NCBI GenBank assembly: GCA_017524725.1
Contig: JAFXUZ010000100.1
Location: 1-64,000 of the forward strand
Source: Clostridia bacterium
Lineage (GTDB): Bacteria; Bacillota; Clostridia; Christensenellales; Aristaeellaceae
Length of the DNA: 64,000 bases
Direction: 5' to 3'
Shown here: positions 16,371 to 25,735 of the stretch, one piece after another
Layout of the letters: each line of letters starts with the position of its first letter
How positions within the stretch are numbered: position 1 is the stretch's first letter
Notes under the pieces: model-generated
Seen by the model: the letters and a program-made list of their open reading frames with translations, nothing else
What the model was told of the DNA's origin: nothing
Database searches by the model: none
Position numbers and translations under genes: made by a program

Positions 16371-16399
16371 TTGTTTTTTGGCCGATGAGGAGATATAAT
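16371..16399 (+). promoter_or_regulatory. Promoter of the first peptide ABC transporter operon
   Basis: TTGTTT (16371-16376), a 17-base spacer, then perfect TATAAT (16394-16399). The leader is about 140 bases. Nothing else was seen in the 297-base gap from 16248 to 16544. Confidence 0.65.
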
Positions 16400-16544
16400 C
16401 ATACAACAGGCTGACTGAAAACCCCTCTTTTAATTTCGATCCACATGCTGCCCATTAAACGGATCCCGGAAGGCAATGGCGAAAGCCGTTTGTCATACAC
16501 CGTGGCAACACGGTAAATCTCATTTTTTTAAGGAGGACTCCTAC

Positions 16545-18950
16545 ATGAAGAAGCTGCTCGCGATGCTTCTGACGCTGTGCATGCTGTCCGGCGTCACTGC
16601 GGTTTTTGCGGAAGAAGCCGCAAAAACTGATGTGCCTCTGGTTGTGGCTACCAGCGCTCTCAGCCAGAAGTTCAGCCCGTTCTTTGCGGACACCGCATAC
16701 GACCAGAATGTGGCCGGGCTGACCCAGATCAGCATGATGACCACCGACCGTGTGGGCGGTATCATCTACAACGGCATCGAAGGTGAGACCATTTCCTATA
16801 ACGGAACGGATTACACCTATTACGGTACCGGCGATCTGAAGGTCGAATATGACGAAGCGACTGATATCACAACGTATTCCTACAAAATGCGCGAGGATCT
16901 CAAGTTCTCCGACGGCAAGCCTGTTACGATCGACGACGTCATCTTTACCTATTACGTGTATCTGGATCCCGCTTACAACGGTTCCACCACCCTCTCCAGC
17001 TATGACATCCTGGGCCTGCAGGCATATCGTACGCAGATCCCGGAAGCCAACCTGGAAGCGGTCACCGGCATTGTCAAAGCCATCAAGGCGGCCGGCTTTA
17101 ACTATACCGTCCAGGAAGGCGACCCCTTCACTCAGGAAGAGTACGACAGCTATTACAATGCTGCCAAAGCCCTCTGGCTGGAAGACAACCAGGGCATCGT
17201 AAACTATGTGTACGACAAATATGCGGAAGCTTATGCGTCTGATACCATCGGCTACACCCCTGAGGAGGTCGGTGGGGACGAAGGCCTGAAGGTTGCGCTG
17301 GGTATGGCCCTTTGGGGATTCGGCGGAGTAGAAGACGGAGTCTTCACCACCTCCGACGGCAAGTCCTTCAAGCTGGCCGAGGGCGAGCGCCCCACCATTG
17401 ATAATTACTTCGACGCTACCTTTGCTGCCTACAACGGTGACATTACTGCTTATCTGGGCACCGAATCCGCTGTCGGTGCGACCACAGATGCTATCGACTC
17501 CGCTCTGATGGGCCAGGTCGCTGCGGACCAGGGCATCGATATGTCTGCCGGCGTGCCCAACATCTCGGGCATCAAGCGCGTGGACGATTACACCGTCACC
17601 GTGCAGGTGAAGGGTTTCTCCGCTCCCGCCGTTTACTCCATTCTCGGCCTGAGCATCACCCCGCTGCACTATTACGGCGATCCGGCGCAGTATGATTATG
17701 AGAACAACCAGTTTGGTCATCCCTTTGGTGATCTGAGCATTGCTCAGTCCAAGATCGCCGAACCCATGGGCGCCGGCCCCTACAAGTTCGTTAAGTATGA
17801 AAACCGCGTGGTCTATTACGAAGCGAACGAGTATTACTACCTGGGCGCTCCCGCCATCAAGAGCTTCCAGTACAAGGAAACCAATGCTGCCGAAGTTGCT
17901 TCTGCCGTTCAGACCGGCACTGCGGACGGCGGCGAAATGACCGGCAGCAAGACCAATTTCGAAATGCTCCGTTCCTTCAACGACAATGGTGAAGTGACCG
18001 GCAATGTCGTGACCACTTACTCCGTGGCGAACCTGGGGTATGGTTACATCGGCATGAACGCCGACACGATGAACGTAGCCGGCGAGCCCGGTTCCGAAGC
18101 TTCCAAGAACCTGCGCAAGGCCTTTGCGACCGTCCTGGCCGTGTACCGTGACACCGCTTTTGACAGCTATTACGGCGATGCCGCCGCGGTCATCAATTAC
18201 CCGATATCCTCCACCTCCTGGGCTGCTCCGCAGGCCACTGATGAAGGCTACCGCGTTGCGTACTCCGTGGATGTGGACGGCAATCCCATCTACACCGCCG
18301 ATATGACCGCCGAGCAGAAGTATGAGGCTGCCAAGAATGCCGCGATCGGATTCCTGAAGGCTGCCGGCTACACCTTTGACGAGGCGCAGGGCATTTTCAC
18401 TGCCGCTCCCGAAGGCGCTTTCCTGAGCTACGAAGCGATCATTCCCGGCGACGGCACCGGCGACCATCCGTCCTTTGCCATCCTGACCGACGCCCGTGAA
18501 GCGCTCGCCTCCATCGGCATCGAACTCAAGATCAACGATCCCGCGGATTCCAACGTGCTGTGGGATGCGCTTGACGCCGGCACCCAGAATATCTGGTGCG
18601 CTGCCTGGGGCTCCACGATCGATCCGGATATGTACCAGGTGTATCACAGCTCCAACATCGTCGGCCTGGGCGGCTCTGATTCCAACCACTATCATGTCCA
18701 GTCTCCCGAACTGGATGCGATGATCCTGGATGCCCGCCGCAGTTCTGACCAGGCTTACCGCAAGGAAGTCTACAAGGCTGCTTTGGATGAGCTGATGGAC
18801 TGGGCGGTCGAGATCCCTGCGTATCAGCGCCAGAACATCGTTATCGCCAGCACCGAGCGCGTAGACATTTCCACCGTCACCCCCGACGTGACCACCTATT
18901 GGGGCTGGCTCTCCGAGGTCCAGACGATGAACATGAATGCCACGAAGTAA
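16545..18950 (+). CDS. Peptide ABC transporter substrate-binding protein, system 1 (SBP family 5)
   Basis: An 801-residue SBP family 5 (OppA/DppA-like) binding protein, which captures peptides or other ligands outside the membrane. Diagnostic segments are YSYKMREDLKFSDGKPVTIDDVIF near residue 110 and GAGPYKFVKYENRVVYYEANEYY near 410. The family is usually 500-600 residues; extra sequence lies at about 150-340. The signal peptide ends AVFAEEA and has no proper lipobox, unusual for a Gram-positive binding protein. ATG 16545 follows AAGGAGG; an in-frame upstream ATG at 16476 lacks a ribosome site. It heads the operon through the DppF-like gene. The ligand is unknown. Confidence 0.92.
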   Translation: MKKLLAMLLTLCMLSGVTAVFAEEAAKTDVPLVVATSALSQKFSPFFADTAYDQNVAGLTQISMMTTDRVGGIIYNGIEGETISYNGTDYTYYGTGDLKVEYDEATDITTYSYKMREDLKFSDGKPVTIDDVIFTYYVYLDPAYNGSTTLSSYDILGLQAYRTQIPEANLEAVTGIVKAIKAAGFNYTVQEGDPFTQEEYDSYYNAAKALWLEDNQGIVNYVYDKYAEAYASDTIGYTPEEVGGDEGLKVALGMALWGFGGVEDGVFTTSDGKSFKLAEGERPTIDNYFDATFAAYNGDITAYLGTESAVGATTDAIDSALMGQVAADQGIDMSAGVPNISGIKRVDDYTVTVQVKGFSAPAVYSILGLSITPLHYYGDPAQYDYENNQFGHPFGDLSIAQSKIAEPMGAGPYKFVKYENRVVYYEANEYYYLGAPAIKSFQYKETNAAEVASAVQTGTADGGEMTGSKTNFEMLRSFNDNGEVTGNVVTTYSVANLGYGYIGMNADTMNVAGEPGSEASKNLRKAFATVLAVYRDTAFDSYYGDAAAVINYPISSTSWAAPQATDEGYRVAYSVDVDGNPIYTADMTAEQKYEAAKNAAIGFLKAAGYTFDEAQGIFTAAPEGAFLSYEAIIPGDGTGDHPSFAILTDAREALASIGIELKINDPADSNVLWDALDAGTQNIWCAAWGSTIDPDMYQVYHSSNIVGLGGSDSNHYHVQSPELDAMILDARRSSDQAYRKEVYKAALDELMDWAVEIPAYQRQNIVIASTERVDISTVTPDVTTYWGWLSEVQTMNMNATK

Positions 18951-18981
18951 GCAAAGAATAGTAAAATAAATCAGACCCAGC

Positions 18982-19024
18982 TCCCTGACCGGCTTCGGCA
19001 TTTTTGTGCCGGGCCGGTCAGGGA
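18982..19024 (+). terminator. Intercistronic hairpin after binding-protein gene 1
   Basis: Twelve-bp perfect stem TCCCTGACCGGC/GCCGGTCAGGGA with an inner GC-rich loop and no U-run after it. It is more likely an mRNA stabiliser or partial attenuator than a full terminator. Confidence 0.6.
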
Positions 19025-19049
19025 ATAATGATACCCGGAGGATGCCAGC

Positions 19050-20045
19050 GTGTGGAAGTTTATTGTGCGCAGGATTTGTTTGGCCGTCATCATCATTTTT
19101 TTGGGTTCCTTCATTATTTATGGCGTGATGAGGGCAATGCCGACCAGCTTTGTTGAATCCATGGCACGCCAGCGTGCCGCTGCCAGCGCAACAACGGGCG
19201 GACCGACATATCAGGAGTGGCTTGACCAGCTGAATGAAGCATACCACCTGAATACCGATATTTTCAGCGGCTTTTTCAGCTGGCTGGGCGGTGTGCTCCG
19301 CGGTGACTTTGGCGTCAGCTGGAAGTATGGCATTCCGGTGACTCAGAAATTCAATGATGTCATATGGCATTCCGTGATACTGAACATTATCACGATCGTG
19401 CTGGAGGTACTTATCTGCATCCCACTGGGTATTCAGGCAGCCAGGCATCAATACAGTGGATTCGATTATGGCATTACGGTGTTCGCAATGCTGTGTATAT
19501 CCCTGCCTACGTTTTTCCTGGCCACACTTTTGAAATACACATTTGCGGTCAAGCTTGGGTGGTTTGACCTGTACGGTCTGGTCGGACGTTTCCATGAACA
19601 ATTGACCCAGGGCGGCAAGATCCTTGATAAAATGCATCACATGGTGCTGCCGGTATTGACGCTTGCAATGCTCAACATCGGCGGTTTGACCCGGTATACC
19701 CGCACCAATATGCTGGAGGTGTTGAACGCGGATTACATCCGTACCGCAAGGGCCAAGGGGCTGCCCGAAAGAACGGTCATCAATCGTCATGCGTTCCGAA
19801 ACACACTTATCCCGCTGGTCAGTTACATGAGCTATCTGATCCCCAGCCTTTTTTCCGGATCCATGATCACTGAAACACTGTATCAGATCCCGGGGATAGG
19901 TTATATTGCCTATGATGCCATGATCGCCGGGGACCTGCCGTTTACCATGTTCTATTCCATGTTCGGCCTGATCCTGACGCAGCTCAGCCTGATGCTGGCA
20001 GATATCATGTATGCGGTGGTAGATCCTCGCGTACGCGTGAATTAA
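19050..20045 (+). CDS. Peptide ABC transporter permease DppB/OppB-like, system 1
   Basis: A 331-residue permease of the peptide/nickel family. It has the expected first membrane helix, a long extracytoplasmic loop and five further helices. The EAA-type loop includes YIRTARAKGLPERTVINRHAFRN near residues 228-250. The start codon is GTG 19050, after GGAGGA. Length is normal for OppB/DppB. It follows the binding-protein gene past a stem-loop and is 19 bases from the DppC-like gene, its channel partner. Confidence 0.93.
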   Translation: MWKFIVRRICLAVIIIFLGSFIIYGVMRAMPTSFVESMARQRAAASATTGGPTYQEWLDQLNEAYHLNTDIFSGFFSWLGGVLRGDFGVSWKYGIPVTQKFNDVIWHSVILNIITIVLEVLICIPLGIQAARHQYSGFDYGITVFAMLCISLPTFFLATLLKYTFAVKLGWFDLYGLVGRFHEQLTQGGKILDKMHHMVLPVLTLAMLNIGGLTRYTRTNMLEVLNADYIRTARAKGLPERTVINRHAFRNTLIPLVSYMSYLIPSLFSGSMITETLYQIPGIGYIAYDAMIAGDLPFTMFYSMFGLILTQLSLMLADIMYAVVDPRVRVN

Positions 20046-20064
20046 GAGCGGGGAGGAAACCGAA

Positions 20065-21825
20065 ATGAGTGAAAAAGAACCGAAAAAAACAATGGCAAAC
20101 GAGGAAGAGCTGGCGCTTGACGACGGCCGCCGTGTAAAAGTACTGAGCCCCGGAATGATGGTCTTTAAACGCTTCATCCGCAACAGGCTGGCTATCGTCG
20201 GTATCTGCACCCTGATATTTATGTTTGTTTTTTCCTTTATCGGCGGTTTGGTATCACCATACAGACAGGACCAGGTATTCTATAAGGTCGACAATGCAAA
20301 CAAGGAATATGCCAGTGCGATCATCAACAGCGATTATCGTTTTACGGCTGTCGAAGGCGAAGTCCTGACCCCCATGACCCGGGCGACCTTCAACGGCCAG
20401 GTGAAATCGTCCGGTGCGGACGAAACGGTATTTACAGCCGACGGCGTGACTTACACGGCCAAAAAAATCGACGACGGCTTTTATATCCTGAGTGCCGGGA
20501 AGACCTTGGGTACGGTCGCCCAGCTGGGAAAGATCGTTGATATCAATCTGGAGCCCGACACGGAACTGACGGACGAAGCCAGGAAGGCTGTTCAGCAGGC
20601 GCTCAGGAACGGAGAGGGCAGTTTTACCGCTGACGGCGTCAGCTATACCCTGACCCGCGGCGTAGGGAAGAATTATACTTTGAGCAGCATGGTAGAAGTC
20701 GGTATGGTCAGCATGCTCAACTTTGATCCCCATGATCCTTCCTATACGGGGCTGGTATCGGGCTACGAATTCAGGAAAGCCTGTGAAACGGCGATGCACC
20801 GGGGAGAAACCACAGCCGTGGCTGACGGCATTACCTACACCCTGGATGTACAGGACGAGAACAATGCGGTGGTCCTGGATGCCGGGGGGAAGGAGATCGC
20901 GGGCATCAGCAACATCATTGTGAATCCGGTGAACAACGGCATATTTTTAACTGCGGATTACAGGGCTGCGGTGAGTGAAGCCATTTCCGAACGCCGCACA
21001 GCCTTTGATTATATCAACAGCGAAGGCGTTCCCGAACACCATACGATCCAGATGCGCGGAAGCAACTACATCGTTTTTACCCAGCAGCAGACCTACCTGA
21101 TCGACATGTATTCCCCACCCAGCGCTGCCCATCCCCTCGGAACGGATGATCACGGCATGGATGTACTGACCCGCCTGATGTACGGCGGCCGTATTTCCCT
21201 GATGGTGGGCTTCATCGTTATGATCCTGGAAAACATTATCGGCATCATCATCGGCGGGGTTTCAGGCTATTTCGGCGGCTGGGTGGATACGCTGCTCATG
21301 CGGTTCGTCGACCTGTTCAACTCCATACCGTACTATCCGATGATGATCATTGCCGGCGCGATCATGGATTCCTTCGAGGTCGATCCCTACATCCGCCTGT
21401 ACATGATGATGGCCATCATGGGCATCATGGGCTGGACAGGCGTGGCCCGTGTGGTCCGCGGCCAGATCCTGTCTTTGCGTGAACAGGATTTTATGGTTGC
21501 GACAGAGGCTACGGGTATTCCGGTAAGCCGCCGCATTTTCAGGCATCTGGTGCCGAATGTGATGCCTCTTCTCATCGTTCAGGCTACGATGGGTCTGGGC
21601 TCCATCATCCTTGCGGAAGCGACGCTGTCCTTCCTTGGCCTGGGTATCAAGTATCCGCTGGCTTCCTGGGGGAGCATTATCAATTCCTCTTCCAATATCT
21701 ATGTTATGACGAACTGCTGGTACCTGTGGATCCCGGCCGGTTTGCTGATCGTCCTGACGGTGCTTGGTTTCAACTTTGTCGGTGACGGTCTGCGCGACGC
21801 GTTCGACCCCAAGATGAAGCGGTAA
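20065..21825 (+). CDS. Peptide ABC transporter permease DppC/OppC-like with repeat-containing extracytoplasmic insert, system 1
   Basis: A 586-residue permease; the family norm is about 300. Residues 39-60 form the first membrane helix. The usual short loop is replaced by about 295 residues before the family landmark LGTDDHGMD (about 358), after which the five-helix core and the EAA loop (ATEATGIPVSRRIFRHLVPN) are normal. The insert contains three related units of about 64 residues starting near 121, 186 and 249, each opening with (F/V)-x-ADG-(V/I)-(T/S)-YT and ending in a helix (for example EARKAVQQALRNGEG). By topology the insert is outside the cell, where it could contact the binding protein or cell wall. 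The reading frame is clean throughout. Confidence 0.92.
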   Translation: MSEKEPKKTMANEEELALDDGRRVKVLSPGMMVFKRFIRNRLAIVGICTLIFMFVFSFIGGLVSPYRQDQVFYKVDNANKEYASAIINSDYRFTAVEGEVLTPMTRATFNGQVKSSGADETVFTADGVTYTAKKIDDGFYILSAGKTLGTVAQLGKIVDINLEPDTELTDEARKAVQQALRNGEGSFTADGVSYTLTRGVGKNYTLSSMVEVGMVSMLNFDPHDPSYTGLVSGYEFRKACETAMHRGETTAVADGITYTLDVQDENNAVVLDAGGKEIAGISNIIVNPVNNGIFLTADYRAAVSEAISERRTAFDYINSEGVPEHHTIQMRGSNYIVFTQQQTYLIDMYSPPSAAHPLGTDDHGMDVLTRLMYGGRISLMVGFIVMILENIIGIIIGGVSGYFGGWVDTLLMRFVDLFNSIPYYPMMIIAGAIMDSFEVDPYIRLYMMMAIMGIMGWTGVARVVRGQILSLREQDFMVATEATGIPVSRRIFRHLVPNVMPLLIVQATMGLGSIILAEATLSFLGLGIKYPLASWGSIINSSSNIYVMTNCWYLWIPAGLLIVLTVLGFNFVGDGLRDAFDPKMKR

Positions 21826-21841
21826 GGCGGAGGACAGACCG

Positions 21842-22984
21842 ATGGCGAAAAAAGATTCAAATTTTATCACTGCCCGTGAATCGCGCAGGATCAGCAAAGA
21901 AAACCTGAAGATCACCCGCAAACTTGATAAGCGGCTGAGCCGCAAGCATGTGCCTGAATCTGAATTCCTGACCCAGATGAAGGATCCCGGGAATGTGGTC
22001 GAATTTGATGATCTGCACACCTATTTCTTTACGGACGTAGGCACCGTGAAGGCGGTGGACGGCGTCAGCTTCAATGTGCCCGTAGGAAAAACGATCGGCA
22101 TTGTGGGTGAATCCGGCTGCGGCAAATCCGTGACCAGCCTGTCGCTGATGCAGCTGGTACAGAGACCCAACGGACAGGTGGTATCCGGTGAAATGCGTCT
22201 GAACCTTGGAGACAAGGCATATGACGTTGCCAAAATGCCGATCGAGGCCATGCAGAAGATCCGCGGCAACGTGGTTTCCATGATATTCCAGGAACCGATG
22301 ACAAGTCTGAATCCTGTTTTTCGTATCGGTTTCCAGCTGGATGAGGTGATCAAGCTCCACAATCCCGATATGAATGACGAAGAAGTCAAACAGCGGTCTG
22401 TGGAAGCGATCAAAATGGTCGGGATCCCCGACGCGGAGGGCATCTACGAAAGATATCCGCATGAATTGTCCGGCGGTATGAGGCAGCGAATCGTCATTGC
22501 CATGGCTCTTGTATGCAATCCGCGTTTGATCATTGCCGATGAGCCGACGACCGCCCTGGATGTGACTATTCAGGCGCAGATCCTGGAGCTTTTGCGCAAG
22601 CTGAAGGGGGAGATCAACGCTTCCATCATGCTGATCACTCACGATCTGGGCGTGATTGCCGAAATGGCCGATTATGTCGTGGTCATGTATGCCGGCCGGG
22701 TCGTTGAAAAGGGCCTTGCGGATGAAGTTTTTCTGGACCCGAGGCATCCTTATACCATCGGCCTGATGGAGTCCAAGCCGGTCATCAACAAAAAGGTGGA
22801 CAGGCTTTATTCCATTCCCGGATCGGTGCCGAACCCTGTAAATATGCCCGATTATTGTTATTTCCGTGACCGCTGTGAAAAATGCGTGGCAAAGTGCCAG
22901 GGTAAATATCCTCCGGAAATGCACGTCAGCTCCACACACATCGTCAGCTGCTGGCGTTATGAAAATGCGACGGATAAGAGGTGA
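21842..22984 (+). CDS. Peptide ABC transporter ATPase DppD/OppD-like, system 1
   Basis: A 380-residue ATPase that drives the peptide importer. Walker A is GESGCGKS near residue 91, Q-loop MIFQEPMTSLNP, signature LSGGMRQR, Walker B LIIADEPTTALD, and H-loop ITHDLGVI. The C-terminal OppD/F domain keeps the four-cysteine pattern (YCYF, DRCEKC, AKCQ, SCW) associated with an Fe-S cluster in this family. An N-terminal basic, Ser-rich extension of about 55 residues precedes the core. The stop nearly abuts the next ATPase gene, whose ribosome site AGAGGTG overlaps this gene's end. Confidence 0.94.
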   Translation: MAKKDSNFITARESRRISKENLKITRKLDKRLSRKHVPESEFLTQMKDPGNVVEFDDLHTYFFTDVGTVKAVDGVSFNVPVGKTIGIVGESGCGKSVTSLSLMQLVQRPNGQVVSGEMRLNLGDKAYDVAKMPIEAMQKIRGNVVSMIFQEPMTSLNPVFRIGFQLDEVIKLHNPDMNDEEVKQRSVEAIKMVGIPDAEGIYERYPHELSGGMRQRIVIAMALVCNPRLIIADEPTTALDVTIQAQILELLRKLKGEINASIMLITHDLGVIAEMADYVVVMYAGRVVEKGLADEVFLDPRHPYTIGLMESKPVINKKVDRLYSIPGSVPNPVNMPDYCYFRDRCEKCVAKCQGKYPPEMHVSSTHIVSCWRYENATDKR

Positions 22985-22991
22985 CATTTTG

Positions 22992-23999
22992 ATGAGTGAA
23001 ACCGGTACAAACGTTCTGGAGGTTCGTCACCTCTGTAAATATTTCCCTATCAAGTCGGGTCTTTTCGGCCGGGTCGTGGGCTATGTGCACGCGGTCGAGG
23101 ATGTCAGCTTTACCCTGAAGCGCGGCACCACCATGGGCCTGGTGGGCGAATCCGGGTGCGGAAAAACCACGGTGGGCAAGACGCTGCTGAATCTGACCCC
23201 CAAGACGGACGGGGAAGTGATTTTTAACGGAAACGTGCACCTGGACAGGCTGTCCGGAAGGGAGCTCCGCAGTTTTCGTCCCAAGATCCAGATCATATTT
23301 CAGGACCCATATTCCAGCCTTTCTCCCCGTTTGCCGGTGGGTGAGATCATCGGTGAAGCGGTGAGGGAGCATCACCTGGTACCGGATGATCAACTGGATG
23401 GATATGTGTCCAAAATAATGAAATCCTGCGGTCTGTTCGATTATCAGAAGGATCGTTATCCCCATGAATTTTCGGGCGGACAGCGTCAGCGTATCTGTAT
23501 TGCCCGGGCCATTGCGCTCAATCCGGATTTCATTGTCTGTGATGAGCCTGTTTCCGCCCTGGATGTATCCATCCAGGCGCAGATCATTAATCTGCTTGAA
23601 GACCTTCAGAAGGAGTATAACCTGACCTATCTTTTCATCAGTCACGATTTGTCCGTGGTCCAGCATATTTCGGATACTGTCGGCGTGATGTACCTGGGAA
23701 ACATGGTGGAGTATGCAGGCAAGGAAGATATTTTTGCCAGGCCGCTGCATCCATACACCCAGGCGCTGTTCAGTGCGATCCCGGTACCCGACCCGACGGT
23801 CAAGATGAACAGGATCATCCTGGAGGGAAGCATTCCTTCGCCGGCCAATCCGCCCAGCGGCTGCAAGTTCCATACCCGTTGCCGCAACTGCAAGGGAGTC
23901 TGCAGTCAAAAGGCTCCGCGTACGATGGATATGGGCGGCGGTCATACCGTTGCCTGCCATATCTATGACCCGGAGAGCGGCTATGCCCAGGAAAAGTAA
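22992..23999 (+). CDS. Peptide ABC transporter ATPase DppF/OppF-like, system 1
   Basis: A 335-residue second ATPase of the importer, heterodimer partner of the DppD-like protein. It has Walker [10 protein letters not shown]-loop IIFQDPYSSLSP, signature FSGGQRQR, Walker B FIVCDEPVSALD and H-loop ISHDLSVV. The C-terminal cysteine motif (GCKFHTRC, GVC, ACH) is intact. I choose ATG 22992 rather than an upstream in-frame ATG at 22866, because the latter lies inside the DppD-like gene and has no ribosome site. Length is normal for OppF. The 3' end overlaps a small membrane-protein gene by 17 bases. Confidence 0.94.
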   Translation: MSETGTNVLEVRHLCKYFPIKSGLFGRVVGYVHAVEDVSFTLKRGTTMGLVGESGCGKTTVGKTLLNLTPKTDGEVIFNGNVHLDRLSGRELRSFRPKIQIIFQDPYSSLSPRLPVGEIIGEAVREHHLVPDDQLDGYVSKIMKSCGLFDYQKDRYPHEFSGGQRQRICIARAIALNPDFIVCDEPVSALDVSIQAQIINLLEDLQKEYNLTYLFISHDLSVVQHISDTVGVMYLGNMVEYAGKEDIFARPLHPYTQALFSAIPVPDPTVKMNRIILEGSIPSPANPPSGCKFHTRCRNCKGVCSQKAPRTMDMGGGHTVACHIYDPESGYAQEK

Positions 24000-24309
24000 G
24001 CCGCGTTTGCCCGAGGGGGATGACGGACGGACGATCGCTTCCATGAACGTGGAAGGCATGCCGTGGTTCAGTCCCGAACAGCCCGGGCAAAGAAAGCCGG
24101 GACCGGACCGGGAGCAGGGCACAGAAAGCCTGTCCCGCTCCGGTCCGGGGCATGCCGAAAGGGGATCCGCTTCGGGGGGGATGACCCGCCGGGAGGCCAG
24201 ACTTTATGCCTTCGGCGCCATGAAAGCGGCATTGCTTGTTACGGGGGTCATGTGCCTTGCGCTGGTACTGTTCATATTGTTTTGCCAATTTGTCTGGTTC
24301 CGTCCATGA
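23983..24309 (+). CDS. Small single-pass membrane protein, unknown function
   Basis: A 108-residue protein I do not recognise. About 75 hydrophilic, Pro/Gly/Arg-rich N-terminal residues are followed by one membrane helix (about 80-103, rich in Leu/Val/Phe) and a very short tail, so the bulk is probably cytoplasmic. It starts inside the end of the DppF-like gene (overlap 17 bases, GGAGAG before ATG 23983) and its stop overlaps the next start as ATGA. Translation coupling ties it to the peptide-transporter operon. It is the first of a three-gene membrane cassette. Confidence 0.7.
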   Translation: MPRKSKPRLPEGDDGRTIASMNVEGMPWFSPEQPGQRKPGPDREQGTESLSRSGPGHAERGSASGGMTRREARLYAFGAMKAALLVTGVMCLALVLFILFCQFVWFRP

Positions 24310-24866
24310 AAGAACGCAAATTTATAAACGACTGGGTCAATGAGGTCCGCCTGGATGAAAAAACAGGCCGGGACCGGCGGGTCCCCGTATATACGGGCAT
24401 TTGGTATGAAGCAGATGCAAAAGGCGGCGGTCTTGCTGCCCGCAGGGGCGCATACTGGATCCCGCTCGCGGCCTGCTTTGCTTTGACGATCCTTTTTTTT
24501 GTCACAGATGATGCGGCTACCAGGAGCCTTCCGGTCTTTTTGCCTGCGGCTGCGGCACTGTTTCCGCTGTTTTACTGGACTTTAGGCGTAATAGGTGTAT
24601 TCCGGCTCAAAGAACGGTTTACCCGTGTGCAGCGGGAAAAAAGCTACGGAAGGATCCTGCACAGCAGCATAGGCTGTATGATCTGTCTGGGAATCGCTTT
24701 TGCAGGAAATATGGGCCGCATCCTGGCAAACGGGCCCGCACCGGGGGATATCGCAGGATCGGCAATGCTCCTGTGCGCGGCCGCAGCGGCATTTCTGGCC
24801 TTCAGACAGCAGCGGATCATGGAAGGATATATCAAAAAGTTCAAAGAAACGGGTGATGGACTGTGA
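24306..24866 (+). CDS. Polytopic membrane protein, unknown function
   Basis: A 186-residue protein with about four predicted membrane helices (near residues 50-66, 76-97, 119-137 and 148-165), a charged N-terminal cytoplasmic part (KERKFINDW) and a Lys-rich C-terminal tail. I do not recognise a family. It overlaps the previous gene by four bases (ATGA) and the next by four (GTGA), so the three are translationally coupled. A longer in-frame reading starting further upstream has no ribosome site. It may assemble with its neighbours in the membrane; no function is claimed. Confidence 0.7.
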   Translation: MKERKFINDWVNEVRLDEKTGRDRRVPVYTGIWYEADAKGGGLAARRGAYWIPLAACFALTILFFVTDDAATRSLPVFLPAAAALFPLFYWTLGVIGVFRLKERFTRVQREKSYGRILHSSIGCMICLGIAFAGNMGRILANGPAPGDIAGSAMLLCAAAAAFLAFRQQRIMEGYIKKFKETGDGL

Positions 24867-25366
24867 AATGGTTTTCCAAGGCTGTCATAATCACGGCTAT
24901 TCTGGCGCTGGCGGTGGGAATAGCGGGAATAGTCTATGCCGTTCGCGCCCGGATGGCGTCTGCGGAATATCAGTTCCAGATTGACGCCGTTCTCTCGGCT
25001 GCGTCTGTGGCCAATGGGGGCGAAGCGGTCACGGATGCGGACCGGGCGGTCATTGCGGAATATCAGGGCAGGCGGGCCGTGGTGGCGCCGGGAAATTACA
25101 AGGCATTATCCTATTATCTGCGCATGGATGCCATGATGCCGCCATGGGGCGATGTAAGAGAGGAACAGTGCCTTAAGATCACAGTATGTGATGAGGATGT
25201 CATTCTGGCCATGCCGGTCAATGGAAGCGTCGACAGCATTCTGATCCGTCTGACCACGGGAGGAAAAACTTTCCTGATGCGATCGCGCGGGGGAAACCTG
25301 TGGACCAACCTGGTTTACTGTGCGATCGAGGGCTCATATCACGACAGAAATATCCCGCTGGAATGA
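24863..25366 (+). CDS. Membrane-anchored extracytoplasmic protein, unknown function
   Basis: A 167-residue protein beginning with GTG 24863, overlapping the previous stop by four bases. It has one N-terminal membrane anchor (residues 6-28) and then about 135 residues that would lie outside the cell and look mixed alpha/beta. No catalytic motif is recognised. It is the last gene of the operon-like run starting at binding-protein gene 1, followed by a terminator about 120 bases later. Confidence 0.7.
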   Translation: MKWFSKAVIITAILALAVGIAGIVYAVRARMASAEYQFQIDAVLSAASVANGGEAVTDADRAVIAEYQGRRAVVAPGNYKALSYYLRMDAMMPPWGDVREEQCLKITVCDEDVILAMPVNGSVDSILIRLTTGGKTFLMRSRGGNLWTNLVYCAIEGSYHDRNIPLE

Positions 25367-25485
25367 CGGCCGTTTGCGGCGGGTGATCCCGTACGAGAAT
25401 GAAAAGCATACATAAAAAAGAAAATATGCAAACAGACAATAATATGATGAAAAACGGTGATATCGGCATCTGACGGCAAAACAAG

Positions 25486-25523
25486 GCTCAAACCCGCGCA
25501 AAATGGGGTTTGAGCTTTATTAT
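25486..25523 (+). terminator. Terminator ending the first peptide-transporter region
   Basis: Ten-bp stem GCTCAAACCC/GGGTTTGAGC followed by TTTATTATG. It lies in the 369-base gap between the two transporter regions. Besides this and the promoter below, I see only AT-rich sequence there. Confidence 0.75.
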
Positions 25524-25645
25524 GCAAAAGAATGAGATCTTAACACGCAGGGCATGGAACAGATGGCTTTTTAAGTATTTCAGCTTAAAAACTCTTCTGC
25601 AAAAAAATATAAATTATAAATATTTGAACAATCTGTGATGCCATA

Positions 25646-25674
25646 TTGCATTTTTAGAGTTTTTCGTGTAGAAT
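25646..25674 (+). promoter_or_regulatory. Promoter of the second peptide ABC transporter operon
   Basis: TTGCAT (25646-25651), a 17-base spacer, then TAGAAT (25669-25674), in an AT-rich context that favours strong expression. Confidence 0.6.
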
Positions 25675-25735
25675 GTTTTAAGATAAGGCCGAATTTTCTC
25701 CGGTCTAATTAAATTACCAGGAGGTAGAATAACCA

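Noticed and set aside
16455..20210. 1251-codon minus-strand open frame across binding protein 1 and its permease
   Set aside because: It covers two well-supported plus-strand genes and reads as low-information antisense sequence.
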